64,000 bases of DNA, from NCBI RefSeq assembly GCF_040546765.1, contig NZ_JBEPOK010000001.1, forward strand, positions 868,001 through 932,000, given 5' to 3'. The notes under the pieces are model-generated. The model worked only from the letters and a program-made list of their open reading frames with translations. It ran no database searches and had not been told where the DNA came from. Of this stretch, positions 8,701 through 18,258 are shown in pieces. A program made the position numbers and the translations under genes. The stretch's first letter is position 1. Each line of letters opens with the position of its first letter. Source of the DNA: Arthrobacter sp. OAP107 (lineage in GTDB: Bacteria > Actinomycetota > Actinomycetes > Actinomycetales > Micrococcaceae).

Positions 8701-9675
8701 CTAACCCCGTATAGTCGCGAGGTTTTCCCGATACCATTCGACTGTTGTTTGAATTCCTTCTCGAAGTTCAATGGAAGCCGACCAGCCAGCCTTTGTCAGC
8801 GCAGATACGTCAAGCAGCTTACGCGGCGTCCCGTCAGGCTTGGAGGCATCCCATTGGATGTCGCCTTGATATCCGACGGCTTCTGCAACCATGGATGCGA
8901 GCTCCTTGATGGTGATGTCAGCGCCGGTCCCAACGTTGACCTGTGAAGGCCCGTCATAGTTCTCCAGAAGGTGGAGGCAGGCCGCGGCCATGTCATCAAC
9001 ATGGAGGAACTCTCGCCGCGGAGATCCTGTACCCCAGTTGGTAACGGTTTCTGCTCCCGCGCGGGCCGCTTCGTCGTAACGCCGGATCAGGGCAGGAAGG
9101 ACGTGCGACCCATTCGGTGAGAAATTGTCGCCCGGGCCGTAAAGATTAGTCGGCATCGCCGATATCCACGGAAGACCGTACTGTCGGCGGATCGCCTGAA
9201 TCTGCATGATTCCGGCGATTTTTGCTATCGCATAAGCGTCATTGGTGGGCTCAAGATGCCCCGTGAGCAGCGAGTCTTCACGGATCGGTTGCTCAGCAAG
9301 TTTGGGGTATATGCATGACGATCCGAGGAAGAGCAGGCGTTCTACACCGTGCTCACGGGCCGCATCGAGCACATTCACCTGGATGCGGAGGTTGTCGCTC
9401 AGAAAATCGACGGGGTACGTGTTATTCGCCAGGATGCCACCCACCTTGGCGGCAGCAAGTACGACGTAGCGCGGCTTGCTCTCTGAAAAGAATGCGAATA
9501 CGGCGTCACGATTCTTCAGATCGAGTTCCGCTGATGTGCGTCCCACAAGGTTGGTGAAGCCTTCATTCTGAAGGTTTCGCCAGATTGCCGAGCCAACCAA
9601 GCCCCGGTGACCCGCAACGTAGAAGGTCGCCGAACGATCAAGTAGCGTCGGCACGAAGTCCAAATGTGGCGCCAT
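8701..9675 (-). CDS. fcl: GDP-L-fucose synthase
   Basis: This 324-residue short-chain dehydrogenase/reductase is of the GDP-4-keto-6-deoxymannose epimerase-reductase type. It has the NADP-binding 'VAGHRGLVGSA' at residue 20, the active-site region 'FLGSSCIYPK', and the catalytic 'YAIAKIAG' (Y-x-x-x-K) near residue 147. It converts the product of the neighbouring Gmd into GDP-L-fucose. The start overlaps the gmd stop by one base, so the two genes are translationally linked. The first 14 residues are slightly longer than in many homologues, and a later start is possible. Confidence 0.93.
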   Translation of the reverse strand: MAPHLDFVPTLLDRSATFYVAGHRGLVGSAIWRNLQNEGFTNLVGRTSAELDLKNRDAVFAFFSESKPRYVVLAAAKVGGILANNTYPVDFLSDNLRIQVNVLDAAREHGVERLLFLGSSCIYPKLAEQPIREDSLLTGHLEPTNDAYAIAKIAGIMQIQAIRRQYGLPWISAMPTNLYGPGDNFSPNGSHVLPALIRRYDEAARAGAETVTNWGTGSPRREFLHVDDMAAACLHLLENYDGPSQVNVGTGADITIKELASMVAEAVGYQGDIQWDASKPDGTPRKLLDVSALTKAGWSASIELREGIQTTVEWYRENLATIRG

Positions 9676-10703
9676 CAGTTCTTCCAGCTATCCAGGCCGA
9701 CGGTGTCGATCCAGTGGTTGCCGGCATGCTTCAAAGCCTCGATGTCAGCGTCCACCATGATGCGCGCAAGTTCTGGCGTATGGACCGATGCCTTCCAACC
9801 GAGTTTTTCCTGCGCCTTGGAAGCGTCGCCTACAAGCGCGTCTACTTCGGTAGGCCGGAGGTAGCGCTCGTCGAAACGTACATGATCTTCCCAGTTCAAC
9901 CCGGCATGTTCAAAGGAAATCTGGAGGAAGTCACGCACCGTGTAATTGCCACCCGTCGCGAGGACAAAGTCGTCCGGTTCGTCAGCTTGGAGCATTCGCC
10001 ACATGCCTTCGACATACTCGGCCGCGTAACCCCAGTCACGTACTGCATCCAGATTGCCCATGTAGAGCAGATCCTGTTTTCCAGCCTTAATGGCGGCAAC
10101 AGCGCGAGTGATCTTGCGCGTCACGAACGTTTCACCACGGCGGGGGGATTCGTGGTTGAAGAGGATTCCGTTCACCGCAAACATCCCGTAAGCCTCACGG
10201 TAGTTCTTGGTGATCCAATAGCTGTACACCTTGGCTGCACCGTAAGGAGACCGCGGGTAGAACGGCGTGTCCTCGTTCTGAGGAGGGGGCGTAGCACCAA
10301 ACATTTCAGAAGAGGATGCCTGGTAGAACTTCGTTTCGATTCCGGACAAGCGAACTGCCTCCAAGAGCCGGATTGTTCCGACACCCGTCGTGTCCGCGGT
10401 GTGTTCCGGTTCATCAAACGAAACCCGAACATGAGACTGTGCCGCAAGGTTGTAAACCTCGTCCGGCTTGATCTCGGCGAGTAGCGTTACTAGTCGCGCA
10501 CCGTCACTCAAATCGCCATAGTGAAGGAAGAGTTTGGCCTTCGGGTCGTGTGGATCAACATACAAATGATCTACTCGTGCCGTGTTGAACGTTGAAGCTC
10601 GGCGTATCAACCCATGAACCTCATAGCCCTTTGCAAGCAAGAGTTCGGCCAAGTATGACCCGTCTTGTCCAGTTATGCCGGTGATCAGTGCGCGCTTGGT
10701 CAT
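9675..10703 (-). CDS. gmd: GDP-mannose 4,6-dehydratase
   Basis: This is a 342-residue enzyme with the family N-terminus 'ALITGITGQDGSYLAELLL', the characteristic 'RRAST', the active-site segment 'SSSEMFG', and the catalytic 'YGAAKVYSYW'. It makes GDP-4-keto-6-deoxy-D-mannose for GDP-L-fucose synthesis. It is followed directly by fcl. No GDP-mannose pyrophosphorylase or phosphomannomutase gene is in the window, so GDP-mannose must come from genes elsewhere. The ATG at 10703 is preceded by GGGGGC. Confidence 0.96.
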   Translation of the reverse strand: MTKRALITGITGQDGSYLAELLLAKGYEVHGLIRRASTFNTARVDHLYVDPHDPKAKLFLHYGDLSDGARLVTLLAEIKPDEVYNLAAQSHVRVSFDEPEHTADTTGVGTIRLLEAVRLSGIETKFYQASSSEMFGATPPPQNEDTPFYPRSPYGAAKVYSYWITKNYREAYGMFAVNGILFNHESPRRGETFVTRKITRAVAAIKAGKQDLLYMGNLDAVRDWGYAAEYVEGMWRMLQADEPDDFVLATGGNYTVRDFLQISFEHAGLNWEDHVRFDERYLRPTEVDALVGDASKAQEKLGWKASVHTPELARIMVDADIEALKHAGNHWIDTVGLDSWKN

Positions 10704-10760
10704 AGTGCCCCCGTGTAGCGAAAAGTTTGGCGTGTTGCCAGAGAATAAGAATCGCCCGGC

Positions 10761-12002
10761 CTATCGACCGCGCGACGATGCCAGACTCATGATGAACTCA
10801 TCATACTGGGCGATCGCCGATGCTTCCGACAATGTTTCCTGCCTGAACTGAAGCCCACTTTTGCCGAGGGCTCGGGCCAATTCCGGCCGCGACCCTAGTT
10901 CCTCGGCGGCATTTAGTAATGACTCAGGGGCGGCCGCATCAACCCGGATGCCACCGCCTGAGGTTGTAATTTCTGCAGCCGTCACGCTTCCTTCGTCCGT
11001 CGCTGCGATGACAGGAACACCCGCATTGAAATAGGAAGTCAATTTGCTGGGCACGGCCATGTCACGGACCCCAGGCAGTTCATTGACGAGGAGGATGTCA
11101 GCGGCGGCCAGTGCTACCTGAAAATCATCTCCCGGAAGGGGATCGACAAAGTCTAAGTTGCGGATGTCCAGGGAAATGGATTCTAGGAATTTTCGTTGGT
11201 TTCCGTCGCCCATAAGCACAAACCGCACCGAACTTCTGTGGTCCTGGGCAAGGCGGGCAGCCTGAACGACGTTCTCGAGCCCCTGCTTCTTTCCCATGTT
11301 GCCGGCGTGGAGAACTACGATGTCGTGACGGGACCATCCGAGCTTTTCGCGCATTTCTTCCAGGCCGGCGGTGGGCGACTCCGGTAGATGGGTCCAATTT
11401 CTTATGACGCGAGTACGGGCTCGCTCTACTCCGAGTTTCGTCACCAGATAGTCCTGAAATCGCTCGTGAATTGCCACGACACCGTCGGTCGCTCGCAATA
11501 TCAGTGATTCGACTCTTGCCATCCCTGTGGCGGCTAGTTTTGAGCCAGTCTGTGTCTCGACAACTCCGCGGCTGTAGATATCCTGCACCCACGCAGCGAT
11601 GGCTGGTCGTCGCCGGCTCAGTCGGCCACGCGTGATAGCTAGAGCACTCGAGAAAAGGGCCGGGCTGACCACTACTATGACGTCTGGGTTGTTCCAGTTC
11701 GCAAGGACCGCTCGCACCCCAAAGCTCAGTTCCATGTGCATGCGCGGAAGTGTCTGGGGTTTCTTAGGAACGAAGTGACGAAGGCGCCTGACTTCGACAC
11801 CGTTGATGACTTCGTGTCGCTTCCATCCCTTGTACTCAGAGTTGATTCGCCACTCTGGGTAGTGGGGGTAGCCGGTAATCACGCGGACAGTGTGGCCAGC
11901 CGAAACTAACGCTTCCGCAAGTCGGGCGGTGTAGGGCGCGTTACCGGTTGGCTCGGGTGTGTAGTTCAGGCCAATGATGGCTATGCGTAGTTGCTGGTTC
12001 AC
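10761..12002 (-). CDS. GT4-type glycosyltransferase, WcaI/WbuB-like
   Basis: This glycosyltransferase of about 413 residues has a GT-B fold. The N-terminus 'IAIIGLNYTPEPTGNAPYTA' and the motif 'ITGYPHYPEW' are those of the colanic-acid WcaI and WbuB group, many of which transfer fucose or N-acetylfucosamine. The C-terminal nucleotide-sugar site contains 'VLHAGNMGKKQGLENVV' and 'PSKLTSYFNAGVPVIA'. GTG at 12002 gives a normal N-terminus. An earlier ATG at 12065 would overlap the divergent gene and lacks a ribosome site. It is the first gene of the minus-strand arm that continues with gmd and fcl, so a role in adding fucose is an attractive but unproven idea. Confidence 0.88.
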   Translation of the reverse strand: MNQQLRIAIIGLNYTPEPTGNAPYTARLAEALVSAGHTVRVITGYPHYPEWRINSEYKGWKRHEVINGVEVRRLRHFVPKKPQTLPRMHMELSFGVRAVLANWNNPDVIVVVSPALFSSALAITRGRLSRRRPAIAAWVQDIYSRGVVETQTGSKLAATGMARVESLILRATDGVVAIHERFQDYLVTKLGVERARTRVIRNWTHLPESPTAGLEEMREKLGWSRHDIVVLHAGNMGKKQGLENVVQAARLAQDHRSSVRFVLMGDGNQRKFLESISLDIRNLDFVDPLPGDDFQVALAAADILLVNELPGVRDMAVPSKLTSYFNAGVPVIAATDEGSVTAAEITTSGGGIRVDAAAPESLLNAAEELGSRPELARALGKSGLQFRQETLSEASAIAQYDEFIMSLASSRGR

Positions 12003-12052
12003 AGGTGCAATAATAAGTCCTATCCAACAAGGCATATTTATGGGGGCATGCT
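12003..12052. promoter_or_regulatory. Divergent promoter region of the polysaccharide locus
   Basis: The two arms of the exopolysaccharide locus start about 50 bases apart, GTG 12002 on the minus strand and GTG 12053 on the plus strand. Promoters for one or both arms must lie here or inside the opposing gene starts. The stretch is AT-rich for this genome (for example AATAATAAG and CATATTTATG), but I cannot assign -35/-10 elements with confidence. Confidence 0.4.
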
Positions 12053-12658
12053 GTGCCAGAATCAAAAGTGGGCGTGGACAGGGACGAGCATCAGACGGTA
12101 CCGGTCATTGATCTCTCCAAAGCTCCGGGTGAGCGAGCAGCTTGGGGTCGTCGTACAGGCTCGGTGTATCTTTGGGCGGCCGTCGAACTGTTGTTTGTAA
12201 CAAACCCGTGGCAGATTTCGTCCTCCCTCAGGGTGCGGGCCCTCCGATGGTTCGGTGCGGACATCGGAAGAGACGTGGTATTCCGTCCTCGAACCCGCGT
12301 GAAATTTCCATGGAAGTTGAGGATCGGCGACCGGGCTTGGATCGGCGAGGGCGTCTGGATACACAATCAGGATGAGGTTTACATCGGACACGACGTAGTC
12401 GTGTCGCAGGAGACGTTCATCACTACAGGCAGCCATGCGCATCGTGCCGATATGGCTTTGTTGACGAAACCGGTCGAAATCATGGATGGCGCTTGGGTCA
12501 CGTCTCGTTGCGTTGTAACAGGGGGGGCGATTATTGGACGCTCCGCTCTCGTCAAGCCCATGACCGTAGTCTCGGGCACTGTTGAACCCGGTGTGATCTT
12601 TGGAAACATTGCGCCTACGGCGCTTGGCCCTCGATTCTCGAAACAGCACTGCCCATGA
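12053..12658 (+). CDS. WcaF-like putative acyltransferase
   Basis: This 201-residue protein has the left-handed beta-helix acyltransferase pattern, with hexapeptide-type repeats from about residue 80 ('IGDRAWIGEGVWI', 'VYIGHDVVVSQ', 'GGAIIGRSALVKP'). The stretch 'ELLFVTNPWQISSSLRVRALRWFGADIG' region is typical of the colanic-acid acetyltransferase WcaF group. It probably O-acetylates a sugar of the repeat unit from acetyl-CoA in the cytoplasm. It starts at GTG 12053 with GGGGG six bases upstream and opens the plus-strand arm. Its stop overlaps the next start (ATGA), so coupling is likely. Confidence 0.85.
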   Translation: MPESKVGVDRDEHQTVPVIDLSKAPGERAAWGRRTGSVYLWAAVELLFVTNPWQISSSLRVRALRWFGADIGRDVVFRPRTRVKFPWKLRIGDRAWIGEGVWIHNQDEVYIGHDVVVSQETFITTGSHAHRADMALLTKPVEIMDGAWVTSRCVVTGGAIIGRSALVKPMTVVSGTVEPGVIFGNIAPTALGPRFSKQHCP

Positions 12659-13536
12659 GAGGCGACGGATTCGTGACTGAGGCACTTCCTATTACCGTTC
12701 TGGTTCAGACGAAGAATGAGGCCGTCGGAATCAGCGCTTGTTTGAAAGGTCTGCAGGCGTTTGACGAAGTTATCGTCGTCGATTCCAACAGTACTGACGC
12801 AACTGTTGAGATCGCGCAGTCGCTAGGTTTCAGAGTTGAAAACTTCACCTGGAATGGTCTCTACCCAAAGAAGAAGCAGTGGCAGCTTGAAAACCTTGCA
12901 ACGCGTAATGACTGGATTCTGTTTATTGACGCTGATGAGGTCCCTACAGCCGAGCTAATCGCAGAACTCCACCGGCAGAAAAACGCCATGAGAGATGGGC
13001 GGGTCAGCGCGTTTGACATCCCGCTTGACTATGTTTTTTCCGGGCGAGTTCTCAGATATGGGCATCGTGTGGTGAAACGGGCCCTGGTCCAGCGGCAGAA
13101 AGTGCATTTTCCCGTTATTGATGACCTCGACGCGCCTGGCATGGGCGAACTCGAGGGGCACTACCAGCCGGTTACCTCCGGAGGTGCTAAGCAACTTAGG
13201 GGCGCCATCCGACATGACGACAAAGATCCCGTGCGGACGTGGTTTGACCGACACAACCGATACTCGGATTGGGAGGCCTTCCTGAGGACGCGTCCCGAAG
13301 TGAAAGATGAGGCAGCGAAGAGGCGAAGCCGTCAGGGGCGGATCTTTGACAAGGTTCCGTTCAAGCCACTGGCCTTTTTCGCTTACGCCTACGTAGCGCG
13401 TCGGGGTTTTTTGGATGGACGTCCCGGTTTGGACTATGCAATTGCGCTCTCTACATATTATTGGCAGATTGGTCTTAAAGTCAGAGAACTCAATCGTGCC
13501 GGTGATGACCGCGGGAACGGTACGGACGCGTCATGA
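12655..13536 (+). CDS. Family 2 glycosyltransferase
   Basis: This 293-residue protein has a GT-A fold. The N-terminal part has 'ITVLVQTKNEAVGISACLKG' and 'VVDSNSTDATVEIA', and the metal-binding D-x-D is in 'WILFIDADEVPT' near residue 100. The pattern, including 'KKKQWQLENL', is that of the WaaE/KdtX-like glycosyltransferases that add beta-linked glucose to surface polysaccharides. The specificity here is not known. It overlaps its neighbours by four bases at each end, so it belongs to the polysaccharide operon. Confidence 0.9.
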   Translation: MRGDGFVTEALPITVLVQTKNEAVGISACLKGLQAFDEVIVVDSNSTDATVEIAQSLGFRVENFTWNGLYPKKKQWQLENLATRNDWILFIDADEVPTAELIAELHRQKNAMRDGRVSAFDIPLDYVFSGRVLRYGHRVVKRALVQRQKVHFPVIDDLDAPGMGELEGHYQPVTSGGAKQLRGAIRHDDKDPVRTWFDRHNRYSDWEAFLRTRPEVKDEAAKRRSRQGRIFDKVPFKPLAFFAYAYVARRGFLDGRPGLDYAIALSTYYWQIGLKVRELNRAGDDRGNGTDAS

Positions 13537-14651
13537 GGATCCTGCAGATCGGAGGGATGGCAGGCCCGGGGCCGATCGCCGGTGGCGTCTGGCGCGTGGC
13601 CGAAATGCAGGCTCTCGCCCTAGCCGATGCAGGGCACGACGTTACACTGGTTGGCGAGTGGCTAGATAACCAGCCCCCTTCTTCGGCCAATCGACGCTTG
13701 TTGAGCGTCAGGCCACTGTTCCCAGGGGCCGGCTACAGGGCCTTGTTCGCAAAGGATCTTCACGCAACGCTCAAAGAATTCTCCGATGTAGACGTTGCAC
13801 ACATCCACTTGGCACGAGACTACACTTCAACGCGCTCGCTCGCCTTCATGCGCAAACAGGGCGTGCCGACAGTAGTCCAGACACATGGCATGATATCGAC
13901 GCCCAGCAAGGCTGCCACAAAGGCCTTTGATTCTGTTTTCAAGCGACTGTATCTGACGGCTCCATCAAAGTGGCTTGCCCTTACTCTCGCGGAACGCGTG
14001 GCCTTAGTGGACTACGGCGTGGATGAGTGCAACGTAACGGACGTTTCGAACGCCGTTTCGCGTCCTTCTCGCCAATGGACTCTGGGGCCGTCCCGTCTCT
14101 TCTCATTTGTCTCAAGATTGCACCCGAGAAAACAAGCAGACGTATTCGTCCGGGCAGGCCTTGAAGTGCTGTCTGAGGGTGGGCAAGCAGAATTTACGGT
14201 CGCCGGACCCGATCAGGGGCACGGTGGCGTCGTTCGCCAGTTGATAGAATCTTCGTCTGCGCGTGAAAAGTTCTCCCTCGTTGGGCCTATCGACCATGAC
14301 TCGGTACAGCAACTGCTGGCCGAAACCTATGCGCTTGTCCTGCCGTCCCGAGACGAAATTGCACCAATGATAGTGCTTGAGGCTTGCGCTATGGGAGTGC
14401 CGGTCGTTCTTACATCTGATTGTGGCCTGGCAAAAATTGTTTCTGATTACGGCGCAGGGCTGGTAGTAGAACCTGATGATCACTCAGTCGCAAAAGCAAT
14501 GAAGGCCCTTCTAAAGTCCCCGGACTTGGCGCAGCAGCTGAGCGGCAATGCGCGTCGTCTCTTTGAGGAGCGCTGGTCCACTCCCGCACTGGTTGGTCAG
14601 CTTGAGTGCATTTATGCTGAAGTTTCCGAGCCGTCTGGTAATAGCCTGTGA
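13533..14651 (+). CDS. GT4-type glycosyltransferase
   Basis: This 372-residue glycosyltransferase has a GT-B fold. The N-terminal acceptor domain has 'ILQIGGMAGPGPIAGGVWRVAE', and the donor domain has 'FSFVSRLHPRKQADVFVRAG' and the E-x7-E type motif in 'PSRDEIAPMIVLEACAMGVP' near residue 280. It acts in the cytoplasm or at the membrane on the lipid-linked repeat unit. The start overlaps the end of the preceding GT2 gene (ATGA), and its stop overlaps the GTG start of the polymerase gene. Donor and acceptor sugars are unknown. Confidence 0.9.
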   Translation: MRILQIGGMAGPGPIAGGVWRVAEMQALALADAGHDVTLVGEWLDNQPPSSANRRLLSVRPLFPGAGYRALFAKDLHATLKEFSDVDVAHIHLARDYTSTRSLAFMRKQGVPTVVQTHGMISTPSKAATKAFDSVFKRLYLTAPSKWLALTLAERVALVDYGVDECNVTDVSNAVSRPSRQWTLGPSRLFSFVSRLHPRKQADVFVRAGLEVLSEGGQAEFTVAGPDQGHGGVVRQLIESSSAREKFSLVGPIDHDSVQQLLAETYALVLPSRDEIAPMIVLEACAMGVPVVLTSDCGLAKIVSDYGAGLVVEPDDHSVAKAMKALLKSPDLAQQLSGNARRLFEERWSTPALVGQLECIYAEVSEPSGNSL

Positions 14652-15979
14652 TTCGCGAGGGCGTGGCACTGGGAACGACAACATCGACCGTTCTCGTCGC
14701 AGTACTAGTTTCGTGTCTTAGCCTGCTTGCTATCAAGCGGTTGGGACGTCAATCGTGGCCATTGATTGTTCCTGGGACTGCGACCTGCCTGGTGGCCCTC
14801 ATCTATGTCTTTTGGCCGAGCCTTTCTGACGTAATCCAAATTGGATCCTTGGAGGAACGAGTTTGGTTTAGTGCGGATCCCAACAGTGGTCTAGCGATTT
14901 TTGCTGTCGCATCCGTGGGACTGGCTAGCGGGCCTCTTGTTGTTGGGCGCCAGCGGACTCTTGCCGCAGTTGTTCCCAAACTGGCCGACACCATACGGCC
15001 GGGCTTCGCTCTAGCCGCCGGATCGCTCCTTATTGCTTTTTACATATACATTCGCGGGTTTGATCTCCTGCTGGACAGGGAGAACTACTTGGGAGCCATA
15101 AACGTAAGTGCGTTTGCTCCCTTGATAGGCCCGCTTCTTCTTGGGGCTATGGTATTCAGCGGACTGGCTTTCTGTAGCGCCAGCGGTCTGCGCAGGCTTC
15201 CTGCCATTGCTCTTATAACCGTAATAGTCGCGGTGGTCACTGCCACGGGAAGCCGCAGCCTGGGACTCTATCCGTTGATTCTTATCACTGTGGCCGCTGT
15301 CATGCGTGGCCGGGTCGGCAAGATTTCCTTGGGTATCGCCGTAACTCTCGCATTCATGGGTCTCAACGTAGCGCTTGCGGCACGGAGTTTGGACCGCCAT
15401 GGGTTGCTTCCATATGTGGACTTCTTGGTTAGTGATCCTGCGATTATTACTGATTGGGAAAGATCGACGGGGGCCATACGCAACATCGTCTCATCCGTGC
15501 CTCTGGCCGGAACCGTGCTTGAACAAGGTGGATTCAGCTTGGACAACCTGCGGTTGTCTTTAGACCCTTTTGGGGCGGAAGCCTGGTCTGCAGTATCGGA
15601 CCAACTCCGAATTCATGCGTACGTGCCTTATACTGCCTTTGGGGAACTGGCATTAATATCGTTTCCTGCCCTGTTTCTTGGTTGCTTCTTGTTCACGTCT
15701 GGCTGCGCTTGGATCTGGAAAGATCTTCATACGCGAGGTCACCACCTATGGGCCATTGTGGCTTTAGCGATCCTCTTACTTTCCTATATGCAAATGTTGC
15801 AATACAACTTGCGGTCAACAACACGGCTGCTTTATTTCATTCTGCTCTTGTATTTGGGGGTACGTGCGTTCGCTCTGGCAAGTGGTAGTCGGTCCAATTC
15901 AAGAACAATGAGGAGGTCATCGCCTCCCGATAAGTTAGAGGCCCGCCTGAGTGTCGGCCGGAAGAGAGGTGCACCGTGA
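14648..15979 (+). CDS. Wzy-like polysaccharide polymerase
   Basis: This 443-residue protein is very hydrophobic, with roughly ten to twelve membrane segments and a long extracytoplasmic loop between about residues 245 and 325. That layout is typical of Wzy polymerases, which join repeat units outside the membrane. The sequence conservation I can see is weak, as expected for Wzy, so the assignment rests on topology and on position between glycosyltransferase genes in a locus that also has a flippase (19433-20635) and a Wzz/BY-kinase (24308-25807). It begins at GTG 14648, overlapping the previous stop, and its own stop overlaps the next ATG or GTG start. Confidence 0.78.
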   Translation: MIREGVALGTTTSTVLVAVLVSCLSLLAIKRLGRQSWPLIVPGTATCLVALIYVFWPSLSDVIQIGSLEERVWFSADPNSGLAIFAVASVGLASGPLVVGRQRTLAAVVPKLADTIRPGFALAAGSLLIAFYIYIRGFDLLLDRENYLGAINVSAFAPLIGPLLLGAMVFSGLAFCSASGLRRLPAIALITVIVAVVTATGSRSLGLYPLILITVAAVMRGRVGKISLGIAVTLAFMGLNVALAARSLDRHGLLPYVDFLVSDPAIITDWERSTGAIRNIVSSVPLAGTVLEQGGFSLDNLRLSLDPFGAEAWSAVSDQLRIHAYVPYTAFGELALISFPALFLGCFLFTSGCAWIWKDLHTRGHHLWAIVALAILLLSYMQMLQYNLRSTTRLLYFILLLYLGVRAFALASGSRSNSRTMRRSSPPDKLEARLSVGRKRGAP

Positions 15980-17121
15980 TCAACCTAGGCATACTGCAAC
16001 CATACGTGCCAATGTACCGGGTTCCTTTTTTTGCCGGCCTCAATGAACGCCTGGCAAAGTCGGGAGTGTCCATGACGGTGCTGGCCGCGCACCCCGTCGG
16101 CGAGCAGCATATGCGGGGCGATGCTGTGTCCACCGATTGGGTTGAACATGTCGAGCGGCGAGAGCTGCGATTTGGTGGCAAGGCCGCTACATTCTCGTTG
16201 CAGCGCAGGCACTTTGCCGATTTTGACGGACTCATCCTGCCTCTGGAAGGCACTTCGGTGGATATCCCACGGGCTCTGCATTACCGTGCTATGCACAGTG
16301 GTCTGAACATCGGACTCTGGGGTCACGTTAAGTCCTACGTCAATGACCCGAATATCATTGATGCGGCCATCGAGAGATGGCAGATGACTCACTCCGACCA
16401 TGTTTTCGCATACACTCCGTCTGGCCGTGATTATGCCGTAGCTCGAGGCATTCAGCCTGATAAAGTGACGACCGTAATGAACTCCGTCGATACGTCGACG
16501 ATTTCGGAACAAATGGCACGTGGCGCATCGGCCCCGGTTGAAGGTATTGCGGGCGCCGGGCGCAGGGACAAGACCTTCGCCTTCATTGGGGGCCTGGACC
16601 AGAGCAAGCGGATCGATTTTTTGGTGCAGGTCCTCGACCGGCTTTGGATAGATGATCCCGAAATCAAAATTCTTGTTGCCGGCCGAGGAAGTCAGGAGCA
16701 TTTGCTGCGTCGGGCTGTTAATCGCGGTCAAGCCACATTACTCGGATATGCAGATGATCATCTGAAGTCGGAGATTGCTATCTCCTCACGTGCAATTCTT
16801 ATGCCGGGCAGGATTGGGTTGGTGGCGGTTGAGAGCCTGGCAATGGGAATACCAATTCTGACTACTGATTATCTGTACCATGCGCCAGAGTATGATTATC
16901 TCGTGGCGAATGACAGCGTCTTTGTCTCGCCGGACACGCTAACTGATTTTGTTAGTCTTATCCATAGAGTCGCGGCCATGGCTCATGTCTATCCCAAGGT
17001 ATGGACTACGCCCTCTATTACCAGCATGATTGATAATTTCACTTCCGGAGTGTTGCAAATGCTGAACGGTGAACGCGGCACTCCGGACGATGCGAATAGC
17101 ATCGGCAGTAACAGGCGCTGA
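15976..17121 (+). CDS. GT4-like glycosyltransferase
   Basis: This 381-residue protein opens with 'LGILQPYVPMYRVPFFAGL', an N-terminus seen in GT-B glycosyltransferases of capsule loci. The donor domain has 'FAFIGGLDQSKRIDFLVQVL', 'ILVAGRGSQEHLL' and 'GRIGLVAVESLAMGIPILTTD'. The acidic residue in 'LVAVES' is the likely equivalent of the GT4 catalytic or phosphate-binding glutamate. It is coupled to the polymerase gene by a four-base overlap. The sugar it moves cannot be predicted. Confidence 0.87.
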   Translation: MINLGILQPYVPMYRVPFFAGLNERLAKSGVSMTVLAAHPVGEQHMRGDAVSTDWVEHVERRELRFGGKAATFSLQRRHFADFDGLILPLEGTSVDIPRALHYRAMHSGLNIGLWGHVKSYVNDPNIIDAAIERWQMTHSDHVFAYTPSGRDYAVARGIQPDKVTTVMNSVDTSTISEQMARGASAPVEGIAGAGRRDKTFAFIGGLDQSKRIDFLVQVLDRLWIDDPEIKILVAGRGSQEHLLRRAVNRGQATLLGYADDHLKSEIAISSRAILMPGRIGLVAVESLAMGIPILTTDYLYHAPEYDYLVANDSVFVSPDTLTDFVSLIHRVAAMAHVYPKVWTTPSITSMIDNFTSGVLQMLNGERGTPDDANSIGSNRR

Positions 17122-17220
17122 AATTGTATGGAACAGATGTGCCGCGTTTTGCGCGTCGGCCGCTTGGGCATTCTGCGGTCTTAAAGATGGTTTTGGTAAA
17201 GCAAGAGTTGAGGAGTTTTG

Positions 17221-18183
17221 ATGCGCTGGAATCGCGGTCGAATAGTATCGTTGGTGAAACTGCACGCATGGCAAACGGTGAGCCGTGCCAAATCGCTTAG
17301 GGAATTCCTCCTGGATGCGCGGCGTTACTGGTCGCTAAGTACTCCATCAAGCAACAGTGCCTTGGCGAAGTTGGATGCTCGCCAGCTTGAGTGCCAAGTG
17401 ACTAAGGACTACCACCGGATTGAGAAGGGTTTGGCGCTGGCAAGTCCCAAACGACCTTTCGGAGCGGACGCTCATTCGCGACTGCAAGTAGCCCTTCCGA
17501 AGGACAGGACCCCGTTGTTGAAGGACGAAGCATTTGCAAGTCACGCGGCGACTGCCATTGATGCTTTGAAGCGCTGGAATGACTCAGGGCAGATCGACGA
17601 TGTCGTTAGTCCGGTCGCAGCCAGTTTGCCAACGTTCGACATCGACGAAGATAATCTAACTGCCTTTTTCGAATCGAGGAGAAGCGTCCGCGCCTTCGAC
17701 CCCACCCAACCTGTCGATCCTACTGTCGTGATGAAGGCCGTGCGGTTGGCTGGCAACTCCCCTTCGGTTTGTAACCGACAGGCTTGGAAAGCCCATCTTT
17801 TCACTGGCAAGAATGATGTGGCCCGCATAATGCGCCATCAGTCCGGGAACCGCGGTTTCGGCCCGGATGCGGCAGGGGTCCTTATCGTCACCGCGAACGT
17901 TGAGCTGTTTAGCGGGTCCGGCGAACGAAATCAGAGGTGGATAGACGGCGGGTTGTTTGCGATGAGCTTGGTCTATGCCCTCCACGGGCTCGGCATTGCA
18001 ACCTGCATGCTGAATTGGTCGAAGGGCAATAAACCTTCCGACGCCCTACGTGCAGAGGCTGGTCTAGAAAAGTCGGAAGACATCGTCGTTCTGATTGCTG
18101 TCGGCCATCCAATTGAAGATCATCGGGTGGCCAGATCGCCTAGACGGAGCCTCACAGATACTTTCGTTCACCATTCAGCCTGA
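17221..18183 (+). CDS. Nitroreductase-family flavoprotein in the polysaccharide locus
   Basis: This is a 320-residue protein. The first ~130 residues are a basic, helical region of unknown role. The remainder is a nitroreductase-like FMN domain with 'FFESRRSVRAFD' (FMN-phosphate contact), 'GNSPSVCNRQAWKAHLF' and 'DGGLFAMSLVYALHGLGIATCMLNW'. Such proteins turn up in polysaccharide loci next to pyruvyl transferase genes, but their substrates are not established. ATG at 17221 is preceded by AGGAG, five bases upstream; a TTG sits directly before it. A gap of about 100 bases separates it from the upstream glycosyltransferase. Confidence 0.82.
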   Translation: MRWNRGRIVSLVKLHAWQTVSRAKSLREFLLDARRYWSLSTPSSNSALAKLDARQLECQVTKDYHRIEKGLALASPKRPFGADAHSRLQVALPKDRTPLLKDEAFASHAATAIDALKRWNDSGQIDDVVSPVAASLPTFDIDEDNLTAFFESRRSVRAFDPTQPVDPTVVMKAVRLAGNSPSVCNRQAWKAHLFTGKNDVARIMRHQSGNRGFGPDAAGVLIVTANVELFSGSGERNQRWIDGGLFAMSLVYALHGLGIATCMLNWSKGNKPSDALRAEAGLEKSEDIVVLIAVGHPIEDHRVARSPRRSLTDTFVHHSA

Positions 18184-18258
18184 CACCGTTCGGTCCGGTA
18201 AAATCTCGCGCCTCACACCGATCGGCGGAGGCGGCGGTCAATCGTTTAAGGATCCAAA